The notes under the pieces were generated by a model. That model had not been told where the DNA came from. It saw nothing but the letters and a program-made list of their open reading frames with translations, and did no database searches. The position numbers were made by a program, and so were the translations under genes. 64,000 bases of DNA from Asparagopsis taxiformis (Eukaryota > Rhodophyta > Florideophyceae > Bonnemaisoniales > Bonnemaisoniaceae), in the NCBI GenBank assembly GCA_030407315.1, contig JALQPE010000297.1, forward strand, positions 1 through 64,000, written 5' to 3'. Below are positions 39,899 to 49,244 of this stretch, piece by piece (the stretch's first letter is position 1; the number at the start of each line of letters is the position of its first letter).

Positions 39899-41080
39899 AT
39901 GAATTCTTCAACTCCAGCTTTCGCCACCCCTCTTCCACTATCAACACGCACTCGTGCTCCCGTCCACCGACGCGGTATATGTGCATCGGCGGCATCGACA
40001 ACCCAACCGCAAGCGCCGCTACTGCTACGCGCAGCTCGCGGGGAGCGTGTTGCGCGACCGCCCGTATGGCTCATGCGGCAGGCTGGTCGCTACATGGCGG
40101 AATTCCGTGTCTACAGCGACAACTATCCGTTCCGGACGCGTAGCGAGACGCCTGACATAGCATTTGAACTTTCCATGCAACCGTATCGTGCATTCAAGAC
40201 CGATGGTGTCATCATGTTTTCTGATATTCTGACGCCGCTGCCTGCCATCGGCATCGACTTTGACATTTTGCCCGGAAAAGGGCCGCGGATCTCCAACCCC
40301 GTGCGGACAATGGCGGACATGGAGGCGTTGCGAGCGGCCAGCTTTGAACCGGAGACGCATCTGCCGTTTGTGGCGGAGCTTTTGGAGAGACTGCGCAGGG
40401 AATTAGAGCGCGAGGACACTACTCTACTCGGGTTTGTGGGTGCGCCGTTCACGCTGGCGGCATATGCGATTGAGAGTGCCGCTGCGAAGAATCTTGTGGT
40501 GACGAAGGGGTACATGTACGGAGCGGATGCGTTCCCGGAGGAGGTGTTGACGGGGACGTTGGACAAGTTGGCGGAAGTGGTTGGGAAATATATGGTGTTT
40601 CAGATTGACCATGGTGCGCAGGTGGTGCAGGTGTTCGATTCGTGGGCACACCATTTGTCGCCGGATCAGTACATGCGATATGCGTTGCCGTATGCGCGAA
40701 AAGCGGTGGAGATTGCGAAGCGAGAACGACCGGATACGCCGGTGATATTCTTCGCGAATGGTTCGGCTGGCAAACTGGAGGACATTCAGAGAGTGCTCGG
40801 GGATATTGTGGATGTGATTTCATTGGATTGGTCGGTGAGCATGGCGGGCGCGCGACAGAGGTTGGGAGATGATGTTGTGTTGCAAGGGAATGTGGACCCG
40901 AGCGTGTTGCTTACCGGTAGCGACGGTGCTATTCGGGAGATGGTGAGGGAGACGGTGCGACAAGCTGGTGACGGCGGATTGATACTCAACCTTGGACATG
41001 GGGTGATTAAGGAAACTCGCGAAGATGCGGTCAAGGTATTTTGTGAGGCGGCACGCGAACTTGCACCGAGCATGGTTTGA
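39899..41080 (+). CDS. hemE: Uroporphyrinogen decarboxylase, plastid
   Basis: 393 residues, single exon, ATG at 39899. The enzyme removes four acetate carboxyls from uroporphyrinogen III to give coproporphyrinogen III in heme and chlorophyll synthesis. Signatures: PPVWLMRQAGRYMAEFR (55-70, substrate-binding Arg), FSDILTPLPAIGID with the catalytic Asp109, GFVGAPFTLAAYAIE (179-193), and near the end LNLGHGVIKET. The first ~38 residues are Ser/Thr/Arg/Ala-rich with few acids, a plastid transit peptide. Length fits the family. It converges with the Ubl-protein gene 105 bp downstream. Confidence 0.96.
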   Translation: MNSSTPAFATPLPLSTRTRAPVHRRGICASAASTTQPQAPLLLRAARGERVARPPVWLMRQAGRYMAEFRVYSDNYPFRTRSETPDIAFELSMQPYRAFKTDGVIMFSDILTPLPAIGIDFDILPGKGPRISNPVRTMADMEALRAASFEPETHLPFVAELLERLRRELEREDTTLLGFVGAPFTLAAYAIESAAAKNLVVTKGYMYGADAFPEEVLTGTLDKLAEVVGKYMVFQIDHGAQVVQVFDSWAHHLSPDQYMRYALPYARKAVEIAKRERPDTPVIFFANGSAGKLEDIQRVLGDIVDVISLDWSVSMAGARQRLGDDVVLQGNVDPSVLLTGSDGAIREMVRETVRQAGDGGLILNLGHGVIKETREDAVKVFCEAARELAPSMV

Positions 41081-41184
41081 GTTTTTGGGCAATTGTTTAC
41101 ATATTAGTTACATCGGCGTTTAGTTAGTACACGGCTGCGGGAGAGCAGCGTTTAGTGCTATTAGACAAACTGGTATGTGGACGG

Positions 41185-41880
41185 TTATGTACGCTCGTTC
41201 GCCAACATGGCAATGCCAAAAATGACATTGACAACAGCACCATAGCCAATTCCCATCTTCCACCTTCTGGAAAGCGCCGAACTTCTGTCCATACTAAGAA
41301 TAAGCATAATAAGTCCCAACAAAGCGCCAAGTAAGAAGCCCCACCAAAAGTCGTTACCGCTGCCCTCCGCGGCAGCGTCACGCAAATTCTCATTGGCCTC
41401 CAGTTCATCGAGGGACAAATCGAGGTTATCAGCCGACAAGTAGGGGAAGCGCACGGCGATGATTTGGTCGTCAGATAGGCCTGCCTCGCGCAAGGTCGCA
41501 ACAGACTGGGTGGTGGCCGGAAGCAGGATGCGAGTCTCGCCGGTATCATTACGAATCAGCACAGGCTCGTCGGCGAGATGGGCGTCGGAGACAGAAGCGG
41601 CATCGGCCTCGGAAGCATTGTCTGTATCGGCATCGGTATTGAGCATGTCCGAGACGGCGCAATGGACAAAACTATCATCGGTGAGTCCGGAGGAAGCCAA
41701 TGTGGCTGTCGGGGAGGTCAGAAGCTTTCCGGCGGATATGAGACGCAGACGATGCTTCTCCGGGAAGAGGGTCGGCGTGGCGGCGAATATCGCGGCGCGA
41801 AGGTCGGTTATTGTCGCGGTGTCCGGCAGTGTGAGATAGGTCGGCGGCTCGGCGCCGCCGATGCTCACGCGTAGTTTCAT
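41185..41880 (-). CDS. Ubiquitin-like domain protein with two C-terminal membrane segments
   Basis: 231 residues from the ATG at 41880 (a TTG-initiated longer frame begins at 41895). The N-terminal part has a ubiquitin-like pattern: MKLRVSIGG.., ITDLRAAIF, RLRLISAGKLL and GLTDDSFVHCAV. An acidic linker and a helix-rich middle follow. The C-terminus has two hydrophobic segments (WWGFLLGALLGLIMLILSM and GYGAVVNVIFGIAML). This layout is that of Dsc3/TMUB-like proteins, which act in ER or Golgi membrane ubiquitin-ligase complexes in protein quality control. I infer ER membrane location. The specific subunit is not proven. Confidence 0.65.
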   Translation of the reverse strand: MKLRVSIGGAEPPTYLTLPDTATITDLRAAIFAATPTLFPEKHRLRLISAGKLLTSPTATLASSGLTDDSFVHCAVSDMLNTDADTDNASEADAASVSDAHLADEPVLIRNDTGETRILLPATTQSVATLREAGLSDDQIIAVRFPYLSADNLDLSLDELEANENLRDAAAEGSGNDFWWGFLLGALLGLIMLILSMDRSSALSRRWKMGIGYGAVVNVIFGIAMLANERT

Positions 41881-42015
41881 GGATTGAGAGGACAACTATG
41901 GTCGCATGGTGGCGACGGTGAGGAGGTTGTACTTTAATTGAAGCAATGGACGGATCGGCGGAGCACTGTCGGCTGGTGGCATTTTATTGGGCGTTTATGT
42001 GGATTTTTGTTTTGT

Positions 42016-43119
42016 TCACGCATTGTAGTCCAATCCCCAGGCGTCATACATGCGCTTCTCCTCCTTCCATTTGCCTTTCACTTTCACTCGTAGCATCAGG
42101 TGCACTTCGGTTCCCAATATTTCGCCCAGTTGTTTGCGCGCCATCATGCCGATTTTCTTCACCACCTCTCCCCCTCTTCCCGTCACGATGCGCTTCTGGC
42201 TTTCACGCGCCACGAGCACGTCCGACGTGATTCGCACCGATCCGTCCTCCTTATTCTTGTAGCTTGTGGTTTCGACCGCAATTTCGTACGGCAACTCCTG
42301 CCTCAGCGATAGAAATGCTTGTTCGCGAATCACTTCGGCCGCCAATAATCTTGCCGGCATGTCCGTCAAATCATCTTCCGGATACATCCACGGACCGTTG
42401 GGCATATTCTTCGTTACCCAATTGACTAGTGTCCCAATACCATTACCATATCTCGCCGAAATTGGCATTACTTGTGTTTCTTTCATTCCCAGTCGCATCA
42501 TCTCTCCCTCTATTCGTTGCAACAATTGTTCGTGCGCCCCTTCAGGTACCGCGTCCATCTTATTTGCGCATATCGATACAAACGGTTTCTCTCTTTTCAC
42601 AACGCCTTGCACAACCTCTTTGACGCCATCCGACACGAACAAAGGCTTCCCCGAGCGCCGTCCGCTATGATACATCTCTGCCGCGTCCACAATCACAGTC
42701 ATAGTGTCCCCATCTCGTCCCGATGACCACGCACTCTTCACCATTGCACGATCGAGGCGACTTTTAGCGCTGAATATGCCCGGTGTGTCCAAGTACACTA
42801 CTTGCGTTGCGTCGTATGATGTGATTCCGGCTATTCTACATCGAGTGGTTTGAACCTTTGGCGTCACAATGGCTACTTTCTGTCCCATGAGATAGTTTAG
42901 TAAGGTAGATTTACCCGAATTGGAGGGACCGATTAATGCGGCAAAGCCAAATTTCTGTTCTTCTAACGGATAGGGGGACATTGGTGGCAGCATTGGAATT
43001 GGTGGTGTTTGTTCATTTGGCTCGGCACACGCGTAAACTTTGACGTGAGATGTTGGCGGTCGACGGTGTACATGAGCGGTGGCAACGGCGAGAAACGGTG
43101 ACGTAAATGCTGCAAACAT
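42016..43119 (-). CDS. Era-type GTPase, organelle-targeted
   Basis: 367 residues from ATG at 43119. G motifs: GPSNSGKS (64-71), TTR (91-93), DTPG (111-114), NKMD (186-189), and SAR. The C-terminal KH-like RNA-binding domain includes RIVTGRGGEVVKKIG and EVHLMLRVKVKGKW. Bacterial Era binds the 3' end of 16S rRNA and helps mature the small ribosomal subunit. The first ~40 residues are basic and hydrophobic without a bacterial match, so plastid or mitochondrial import is inferred. It is divergent with the MED17-like gene across about 340 bp. Confidence 0.92.
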   Translation of the reverse strand: MFAAFTSPFLAVATAHVHRRPPTSHVKVYACAEPNEQTPPIPMLPPMSPYPLEEQKFGFAALIGPSNSGKSTLLNYLMGQKVAIVTPKVQTTRCRIAGITSYDATQVVYLDTPGIFSAKSRLDRAMVKSAWSSGRDGDTMTVIVDAAEMYHSGRRSGKPLFVSDGVKEVVQGVVKREKPFVSICANKMDAVPEGAHEQLLQRIEGEMMRLGMKETQVMPISARYGNGIGTLVNWVTKNMPNGPWMYPEDDLTDMPARLLAAEVIREQAFLSLRQELPYEIAVETTSYKNKEDGSVRITSDVLVARESQKRIVTGRGGEVVKKIGMMARKQLGEILGTEVHLMLRVKVKGKWKEEKRMYDAWGLDYNA

Positions 43120-43459
43120 GAGAATCGTAGTGGGTTAGGAGAACAATAGCAACGCTCGATTGGAGGATGAAAACGAGATTATGCAAAAGCATTAATTGGG
43201 TGGAAGAGGTAATTAAAAGTGGTGTATACAAATTGAAACATTGGTGTCCAATTACTTGCAACGTGTTTTGGCGCCGATATACGGACACTTTGAACAAAAC
43301 TGCGCTGAATGTCGTGTTGATTTGCTTGGCACTGAAGATCCCGCCAATCGGTTCAACGTGTCAACACAGTTGCGCACGCATCCGGCCTCCTCTCTACGCA
43401 AATGTCGCCACGTCCCTGCCCGCAGCATCCGCTCGATGAACTAACCCGTGCGCGAAATC
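43120..43459. promoter_or_regulatory. Divergent intergenic region, Era / MED17-like
   Basis: 340 bp between two outward-facing ATGs must hold both promoters. No clear TATA box is seen on either side. Confidence 0.4.
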
Positions 43460-45571
43460 ATGAACCAGTCTGCACCCGCCGCGACATCTGATGCCAAACG
43501 TCGCAAACTGCATCTACAAGTATCCATCGAAGCTGGCGCCGATGGTCGTGTGCCCGTCCATCAGGTATTTTCCGATGGCTCCTTCATCCCAGCCGTCGAC
43601 TCTCATTTCGAGCGCACCTCCGCTGCAGCTTCCGCCTTTGTCGCGCGAGCACTCGCCGCCCCCGTTCCCGCAGCCTCCGCCTCTATTGAAACCAAAGCCA
43701 CCGACGAGACCGACCCGCCCAAATGGGCCGCCCGCGCCGTCACCTCCATTGAGGGCGCTCTCTACGAGCTGGGACGCGCCATTGCTGTCGTAGAAGCCCT
43801 GCGCGCCAATGAGCCCCTCCTCGAGCTGAAACGAACCCAGGCACGCGCAAAACCCACCGCTCCCACCGCCGGTGTCTCCGCCTCCATCGCTCGCGATGGC
43901 GCCGCAGTGCTCATGGCCAAGCGACGCGCTATGAACAAAAGTGCATCCGCGCTGGCTGAACATGCCACCGCGCTGGAAAAATGGGTCGAGGCTGATAATG
44001 CTTTCTGTGAAGCCCTGCTCACCCTTCGAAAACGATGCAATGGAATTCGACGTACCGCTGCGGGCGTTCCCCTCATAGATGTTGGAGATGGCGAATTTAC
44101 ACCCATTCATCGTCCACATGATCTTGCTGCGCAAGACGCATCGTTAGACCTTCCAGGCACTGACGATAAGCTTGGAAAGGAGCTTGTTCATCTAAATTTC
44201 CCACCAGCGACCTATCTCCGATTTGGGGTCACGAGTCTCACCGACGATTATCGTGTGGCGACAGCACCTGTGGTGGTGGAGAGCGGCTTGAATGCAGAAG
44301 ATCAATCACTTCGTGCCACCATCAGACGAATACGACTATCGCGGGTGTCCGCTTTTCGGCGGCAAACCTTTGAAAGGATAGCCAAGGAAGCCGGACCCAT
44401 GCCGATTCTGATCGAACTAACAACCAACACGCTGGGCATTGAAAGTGGACCGCGCGATATTGTGCGGATGGAAAAAACTAAACGCGCTGGCTGTTTACCA
44501 TCCGTTGAGACAGGAACTGATCCTACACTGCCAGTCGTACCCAACATGACGGAGCTGCAGAACGCAAGCTTACTACAGATCATCTCTATCCACGCCTGTC
44601 TGACGCAAAATTTGCAGGGTGACGACAAGGCGGCTAAAATTCTTGATCGTGTTTTGGCTGCAACTTCGATCCGTAGCGTGCTGCAGGCAACGGAGAATGT
44701 TATCGACGATGCAGTGCACACGCTGCGCGTCCGCGCCGAATGGACTCGGGGGATATCTCGCGCTGAGGAAACTCGTGTGCGCGTATTTTCAAGTGCCGCA
44801 GACGGCGACGGTCCGGAACGTGCATTAGCCACTATCGAGCCTATATCCAATATCAATAATGCCGGCAACATTCCGAACAACGGCCATGTGCGCATCACGC
44901 CCGCTTTTGGTGTGATTATTCCAGCGCCTGACGACCCCGGTGCGCGTGGCCGCGCCGTCGCCCCGCATTCGTCCAGCTCCTCGGGTTCGTCTGCTACGGT
45001 TGGACTCGACGATGTGCCGCGTTCCTACATCTGTCCCGTTGGAGGCGAGATCATATCAGTTCTGACTCTTCTACTATGCATTCGATTACTGGATGCACTG
45101 GAGACAGCTGCACGCTCCGGCGAGGAGGACATGCTCGATGTGGACCGACAATGCTTTACTGTAATCGTATCGTCGCCGAGAAGTGGAGATACTGCCAAAG
45201 CCAAGGTGTGGCCGAAGGGCCCGGCAGTCGGCGAAGAGGTTCCAGGTGCGACAGCGTGGCTGAATGGACAAAAGGTGCAAGACTTCCCAGTAGTTGGACC
45301 GGGACGTGTCGAGGCGTGGAAGAAACTTTTGAGAAGACTGGTGAAAGGCGAGGACGGCAAGAAAGCGGTGGTGGCCGACGGGGATGCTAGAATGGAGGAG
45401 GCGGAAGATGTGGATTCGACAGGAACGAGAAGAGACAGCGGCGCTGCTGATGTAGAAATGATGAATCGAGTGGATGGCGGTGGCACCAACCAAAGTGCGA
45501 ACGAGACGACGCCGTTCCCTTTTGACCAGCAGCAAACAGACGATGCAAATCAGTTTCGGTTTGACTTATGA
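43460..45571 (+). CDS. MED17: Mediator subunit 17-like protein
   Basis: 703 residues from the ATG at 43460 (a GTG-initiated frame begins 12 bases earlier). The N-terminal third has the MED17/Srb4 look: LHLQVSIEAG, ALYELGRAIAVVEAL, then a helix with MAKRRAMNKSASALAEHATA and WVEADNAFCEALLTLRKRC. MED17 is the head-module scaffold linking Mediator to RNA polymerase II, so nuclear location is expected. The middle has helix-rich segments, and the C-terminus is an acidic, Gln/Asp-rich tail. Single exon. The assignment rests on pattern memory, not alignment; another nuclear coiled-coil protein is possible. Confidence 0.55.
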   Translation: MNQSAPAATSDAKRRKLHLQVSIEAGADGRVPVHQVFSDGSFIPAVDSHFERTSAAASAFVARALAAPVPAASASIETKATDETDPPKWAARAVTSIEGALYELGRAIAVVEALRANEPLLELKRTQARAKPTAPTAGVSASIARDGAAVLMAKRRAMNKSASALAEHATALEKWVEADNAFCEALLTLRKRCNGIRRTAAGVPLIDVGDGEFTPIHRPHDLAAQDASLDLPGTDDKLGKELVHLNFPPATYLRFGVTSLTDDYRVATAPVVVESGLNAEDQSLRATIRRIRLSRVSAFRRQTFERIAKEAGPMPILIELTTNTLGIESGPRDIVRMEKTKRAGCLPSVETGTDPTLPVVPNMTELQNASLLQIISIHACLTQNLQGDDKAAKILDRVLAATSIRSVLQATENVIDDAVHTLRVRAEWTRGISRAEETRVRVFSSAADGDGPERALATIEPISNINNAGNIPNNGHVRITPAFGVIIPAPDDPGARGRAVAPHSSSSSGSSATVGLDDVPRSYICPVGGEIISVLTLLLCIRLLDALETAARSGEEDMLDVDRQCFTVIVSSPRSGDTAKAKVWPKGPAVGEEVPGATAWLNGQKVQDFPVVGPGRVEAWKKLLRRLVKGEDGKKAVVADGDARMEEAEDVDSTGTRRDSGAADVEMMNRVDGGGTNQSANETTPFPFDQQQTDDANQFRFDL

Positions 45572-45636
45572 ATTTTAACAATCCAACTACAGTACTCCGT
45601 ATGTAAAGCACATTTTGGCAACAACCGCTTCTCGTC

Positions 45637-47345
45637 ATGCGCGTTTCCGCCTTTGCTCATCTCTATCATCCTCGACCGTTCCACCATGCTCCCTTCGCGA
45701 TCTCCCCGTCCATGTCCACCGATCCACCGTCCAATCGCGCAGTTCTCAGTATCGATGTCGGCACTTCGGCCACCAAGGCCGCACTATGCTATATCGATAG
45801 TAGCGGCAAGTTGGGTCCGATTTCTCGACATCCACATTCCATAAACTCATCTGAAGATCGTGCAGTTACCCAACAACCAGCCGATTGGTATAACGCTGCT
45901 CTTACGACTTGTCGTTCAGCTCTTTGCTCTGCTCCTGATAACATACATATTATCGCCATTGCCGTTACCGGTATGTATTCTATACACCATCACTAACAAG
46001 CAATTTCAACCAGTCAACTAATCTCTTGCTCTGATTCTTTCGTTCCCATGATGACGTCCTTGTAGGTCAGATGCAGGATCTCATTGCTGTTGGACCAAAC
46101 CCGCCTCCACTACTGCACAAAGATGCTATTTTATACTCAGACAGTCGTGCCCTCCAAATTGCACAACAAATGTCTCGCAACATAGGATTTGATATTCCAG
46201 CAACAAGTATTCTCCCCAAACTGGCCCTCCTTCCGAAACCTCTGGAACCTGATTCATCCTCGTATAGTTTGTTGCTTGGAGCTGCCGATTATGTCATATA
46301 CCAATTTGCAGAACATCCAAAGCCAAAGGTCACCGATGCAACAACTGTGTCTACAACCGGACTCACAGAGGCACCACACCGAACATACAACATGAACCTT
46401 CTCGAGAAAGCCAACCTATCCGATTTCGCGCCCTTCCTCCCAAAAATTCTAGAAACTACACAACCGACAGGAAGGCTCTCCTCCTCAGTCGCAGAACACC
46501 TCGGTAGCCCCAATCTCGCCGGCATTCCTCTAGTACATGCAGGAGGCGATGCCTTCAGCGCAACTGTCGGCGCAGAATGCGATGTCGCCGGCAATTCCTA
46601 TCTCTATGCCGGAACGAGCGGCTGGATCGGCGGAACCGTGTCGGCTAATATCTCCGATTACAAAACGAGTAAAGGTTCGCCGTCGAGCGGCCTTTTCGCC
46701 TTGGCGCATGCCAAAGCGCCGAATGAAACCATCGTCGTCGGCTCCATGGCATGTGTATGCGGAGCTTTCGACTACGTGAGAAACATGTTCCTCGCTGAAA
46801 TTTCCATCGACCAATTCAACGTGCTCGCAAACGAAACAACTGTGGGCGCAAATGGTGTCGTTTTTGTGCCGTACATCGCCGGCTCGAGATGCCCGCCCGC
46901 AAACGGACTCGCAACCGGCTCTTTCCATGGCTTGAGGACCTCTTCCACCCGCGCAGATATCGCAAGGGCTACTGTGGAGGGCGTTGTGTATGCATTGCGG
47001 TTGTGCCGTGACGAATTACCGGTTCAAATCGTGCAACGCATGGATGTCGACCCTTTGCGTGTCGTTGGTGGAGGTGCGAAATGCGCAACATTTGTGAACG
47101 GTATTGCGGCGTTAGTCGCTGGACGTGCCGGTGTTGTTGTTGGAGAGACTGACGGTGTTGGTGTGAGAGGTGCTGCTGCAACTGCTTGTGTGGCTGTGAA
47201 GTTGGATAATGTGCTTTGTGATTGGAACTCTGTTTATAGGCATGTTGAAGTGGATGACTTGGAAAGACAGAAATGGGAAGCAGGGTTCTCACGATGGTTG
47301 CGATTCATGAAAGCTGAACAAGACTTATGTGAGTCCAAAGCGTGA
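45637..47345 (+). CDS. FGGY-family carbohydrate kinase (xylulokinase-like), one intron
   Basis: Two exons, 45637-45970 and 46066-47345, joined across a 95-bp GTATGT..TTGTAG intron, give 537 codons. The join restores AVTGQMQDL, the family's G-Q-M block. Other marks: SIDVGTSATKAAL (phosphate-binding 1), YSDSRALQIAQQM, a Gly-rich YAGTSGWIGGT, and RVVGGGAKCATFVNGIAALV near the C-terminus. FGGY kinases phosphorylate sugars such as xylulose or ribulose with ATP. A second in-frame ATG at 45712 begins right before the kinase fold and may be the real start; the extra 25 residues could be a leader. Substrate is not determined. Confidence 0.85.
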
Positions 47346-47597
47346 TCGTTGTCGACTATTTTGGATATAGTGCTGACATCTAAGAACATGATGATAATAC
47401 ACCGGGTGGCACACATTGTTCGTTTCAACGAAGAATGGCTTGGGTATGATTGAGAGTTTTTTTCCGACTCCAATCTATCCACGAAGAAACTAAAAGGTTT
47501 GAGGAAATGGAGTGCCGAGTGTTACTTTTTTATAGATGGCAGAATGAAAGCTAATGGTTCCCTCTCGACATAATCTACTGGAGTACTATTCTTTGAT
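47346..47597. other. Short convergent intergenic
   Basis: About 250 bp between two stop codons; nothing recognised. Confidence 0.4.
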
Positions 47598-48544
47598 TCA
47601 TCGCCTATACCTTCGGGGTCCTCCTACTGATGGACTACCATAAGATCTTTCATACATCTCCTCTCCAGAATCACCCTCTTCCTCATCTATTAAATCTGAG
47701 TCGTAATCCGCAGTTTCATCAACAGATCTCGAGCTTTTGAACCAAGAGAGCAGCCCTCTTCGCGGCTCGGTGTCGTTCCTCGTTCGATTATCGTGTTCGA
47801 GCTGTCTCACACTAATAATCAAATTCGAGATGCGGGAGAAATTCGCAATCGCACCAACCCAAAGTATAACATAGGACACAAAGCTGAACATAACTTGAGT
47901 TTTGTCCTGGTCCGATTTCACTTTTCCCAGAAAACGCTAGCAGTGTTGGCTTGAAAGAGAAACAGGGAACCGGTTAGAAATAAACCACAAACAAAATTCT
48001 GGGAGCGAGCTAAATCGGCAGGCATGTTGAAGTCCAGTGATGGCAATGAAAGGATGAGATTCGCAATTGCACCAATAGAAAAAGATATAGAGCTCAGAAA
48101 CTCCAGAATAGCCGAAGAAAGCATCGAATAGCCGGAGGAATCCTGCAATAGAATAGATACAGCCATTGATAAACTTCCGATCAAGTACAAACAACTAATA
48201 ACGGCATCCACCTTTGTCGGTGTCGTAAAGAAAGTTTGAGATTTCATCGCAGGCTTCTTCTGACGATAAAACATTTTATGCGCATTGATAACTGCAATGA
48301 TGTCAACAACATGGAGACAAAACAGCAAGAAGACACCAAACCCCCTCACGGATGCCGAAAGATTCGGTAACGCATTCTTGTCTGTAAATGGAAGCTTTTG
48401 ATGGAGGATAAGTGCTGTGCAAGCAACCACATGTGCGAGATTGCATATCTTCTCATTTAACGCACTGCGCTGTGCGCCGCGGCTACTATAGCATCTGTGG
48501 ACTCGAGAGGTGACGAGACGGACCATGGTTCGTAAACACCACAA
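47598..48544 (-). CDS. Polytopic membrane protein with an internal repeat (one frame break)
   Basis: Two overlapping frames, 48544-47918 and 47921-47598, are one base out of register. Adding one G in GAAAAGTG near 47922 gives a continuous chain of about 314 residues. Five or six hydrophobic segments are visible. Two of the hairpins resemble each other: LIGSLSMAVSILLQ..SIGAIANLI and LTGSLFLFQANTAS..WVGAIANF, an internal duplication of about 65 residues. The C-terminus is an acidic cytosolic-type tail. A frame upstream (48780-48457) may hold an N-terminal extension. I do not recognise the family with certainty; the repeat recalls YrhK-like segments. Confidence 0.6.
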
Positions 48545-49244
48545 GTTTGGATTGCAGAAGTGTTCTCAGTTGCAGTCGATGTTGCTCTACGAGTTATGCG
48601 GGAAGATGGTGCTGGTGAGCAACAAAGATTGAGTGGGGGCATTGAAAAGTTGTAGCCATACGTCATTGGGGGAAAACACAGTTTCATCGTTCGATTCTCT
48701 CCCTGGCTAAAGACTGTTGCATTAACGATGCGATCTGACTGACAGCCGGACAACGGCTGATAAATGTGAACCCATTTCACAGTGCGCAGCGCTGGGTTTC
48801 AAAATGGCCAAAGAATTGAAATGATTCCACGCGATTGTTGAGTACACTGACGAGATAAAACATTTCATAGAGCCAACGCTTTCAGCAGTATCGTCGTTTT
48901 CAAATTTTCCCCACCCCCTACTCGAATTGCTCACCGAAGTGTTTTCAGTTCAATCAAACGCGCGTCGTTGTAGATCACTGCCGTTCGTAAGGTGGTCAAC
49001 TCTAGAAGACTAGTTGCTGACGTTTACGGAGATTTGAACGACGGAATTTTATATCGAGTCAGTATAGGTATCCAGCGCCTTTAAAACACCAGAAACAGTT
49101 ACACCAACATTCTCACACCTAGTTTTCTTCGCCACATGATCTACTGCTAAACACAGTATTCCATCGCGTATGGTTCATGTCCAAGGAAGTTGCCAACCTT
49201 TAGTAAGTGAGAAGGTAGTAAAATCCATAGAATACGATACAAAC
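48545..49244. other. Upstream region of the membrane-protein gene
   Basis: A minus-strand open frame at 48780-48457 may be an N-terminal part of the membrane protein in another frame. The rest (48781-49244) shows no gene. The helicase gene ends at the right edge. Confidence 0.35.
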
